A stretch of DNA of 64,000 nucleotides, taken from the NCBI RefSeq assembly GCF_002101315.1, contig NZ_CP020777.1, positions 682,001 to 746,000 on the forward strand, in the 5' to 3' direction. The translations under genes were made by a program, and so were the position numbers. Source of the stretch: Candidatus Pelagibacter sp. RS39. Lineage in GTDB: Bacteria; Pseudomonadota; Alphaproteobacteria; Pelagibacterales; Pelagibacteraceae. The notes under the pieces are model-generated. The model ran no database searches and was not told where the DNA came from. It saw nothing but the letters and a program-made list of their open reading frames with translations. This document shows positions 63,627-64,000 of this stretch, in pieces (positions within the stretch are counted from its first letter, which is position 1; every line of letters starts with the position of its first letter).

Positions 63627-64000
63627 TTAGCCTGCAATCTTTTTTGTTACTTCATCTTGAACATTTTGTGGAACTTTTGAATAATGATCAAAAAACATTG
63701 AGTATTGCGCTCTGCCTTGAGACATTGATCTTAAACTATTAATGTAGCCAAACATGTTGGCCAATGGAACCATCGCAGTAATAACCGTAGCATTACCTCT
63801 TTGCTCTTGAGTACTTATCTGACCTCTTCTACTATTCAAATCACCAATAACATCACCCATGTAATCCTCAGGTGTTACAACTTCAACCCTCATTACTGGC
63901 TCTAAAAGCTTCAATCCACCTTTTGTACATGCTTCTTTAAAACAAGCTCTGCTTGCTAGTTCAAATGCTAATACGCTAGAGTCCACATCATGGTGTAATC
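63627..64000 (-). CDS. fusA: Elongation factor G, C-terminal part (partial)
   Basis: Only the last 123 codons are in the window; the frame is open to the right edge ([20 protein letters not shown]). [29 protein letters not shown] (in parts [18 protein letters not shown]) is domain IV/V of EF-G, and [22 protein letters not shown] closes it. EF-G drives translocation. It leads directly into the S10 operon with one base between its stop and rpsJ. Confidence 0.95.
   Translation of the reverse strand, partial: LHHDVDSSVLAFELASRACFKEACTKGGLKLLEPVMRVEVVTPEDYMGDVIGDLNSRRGQISTQEQRGNATVITAMVPLANMFGYINSLRSMSQGRAQYSMFFDHYSKVPQNVQDEVTKKIAG

Noticed and set aside
1-64000. CRISPR arrays, insertion sequences, prophage or attachment sites
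   Set aside because: No regularly spaced repeats, transposase or integrase genes, or tRNA-flanking direct repeats were seen; the tRNA-Ser gene is flanked by ordinary core genes.

Overview
This window reads as chromosome from a streamlined marine alphaproteobacterium of the SAR11 type (Candidatus Pelagibacter and relatives). That assignment is inference, from four things seen together: very AT-rich sequence, almost no intergenic space (the largest gap is about 78 bases, and most neighbours overlap or sit 1-15 bases apart), alphaproteobacterial gene order shorn of some usual members, and a proton-pumping pyrophosphatase plus a sarcosine oxidase operon. I see no mobile element, phage gene, CRISPR array or rRNA. 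There is one tRNA gene.

Layout. Bases 1-4.7 kb hold the end of metY (sulfhydrylase), ctaA (heme A synthase), a small chorismate mutase, and a leftward run rpmG, MerR regulator, ihfA, plsX, rpmF, cytochrome bc1 chaperone, with bamE divergent. From 4.7 to 14.2 kb a leftward run carries hppA, thiL, nusB, the riboflavin genes ribH-ribBX-ribE-ribD, nrdR, glyA, rpiB and an unassigned iron/2-oxoglutarate oxygenase. hemB (rightward) is followed by a leftward cluster from 15.3 to 22.6 kb: recO, rnc, lepB, acpS, pdxJ, pyrE, rel/spoT, folK, smpB, dapA.

From 22.7 to 31.7 kb come a lytic transglycosylase, tRNA-Ser(GCU), the four-subunit sarcosine oxidase soxBDAG, a solute-binding protein and one ABC permease. 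From 31.7 to 38.3 kb, leftward: a secreted nuclease, a MATE exporter, trhO, an O-methyltransferase and gatBAC. Rightward from 38.4 to 44.7 kb: ruvX, pyrB, a pyrC-like gene, plsY, topA and a RidA protein. Then come ugd-galU (UDP-glucuronate), panC, mgtE, lipB and rluC.

From 50.7 kb to the right edge lies the leftward S10-spc-alpha ribosomal cluster, from fusA (partial) and rpsJ through secY and adk to rpoA and rplQ, complete except that rpmD is missing.

How it works together: the window is mostly core metabolism (riboflavin, pyrimidine, heme, folate, phospholipid initiation by PlsX/PlsY), translation and envelope maintenance, with one accessory-looking block. In that block sarcosine oxidase turns N-methylglycine into glycine and a one-carbon unit on folate, and an adjacent binding protein/permease pair may take up a related small zwitterion. 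The most unusual points are a Rel/Spo protein lacking its helical/zinc-finger segment, a permease starting with a lipoprotein-type signal, a dihydroorotase homologue without its metal-binding HxH, a RibB with a degenerate cyclohydrolase half, hairpins just ahead of soxB and topA, and several genes whose -10-like element places the transcript start on the ATG.
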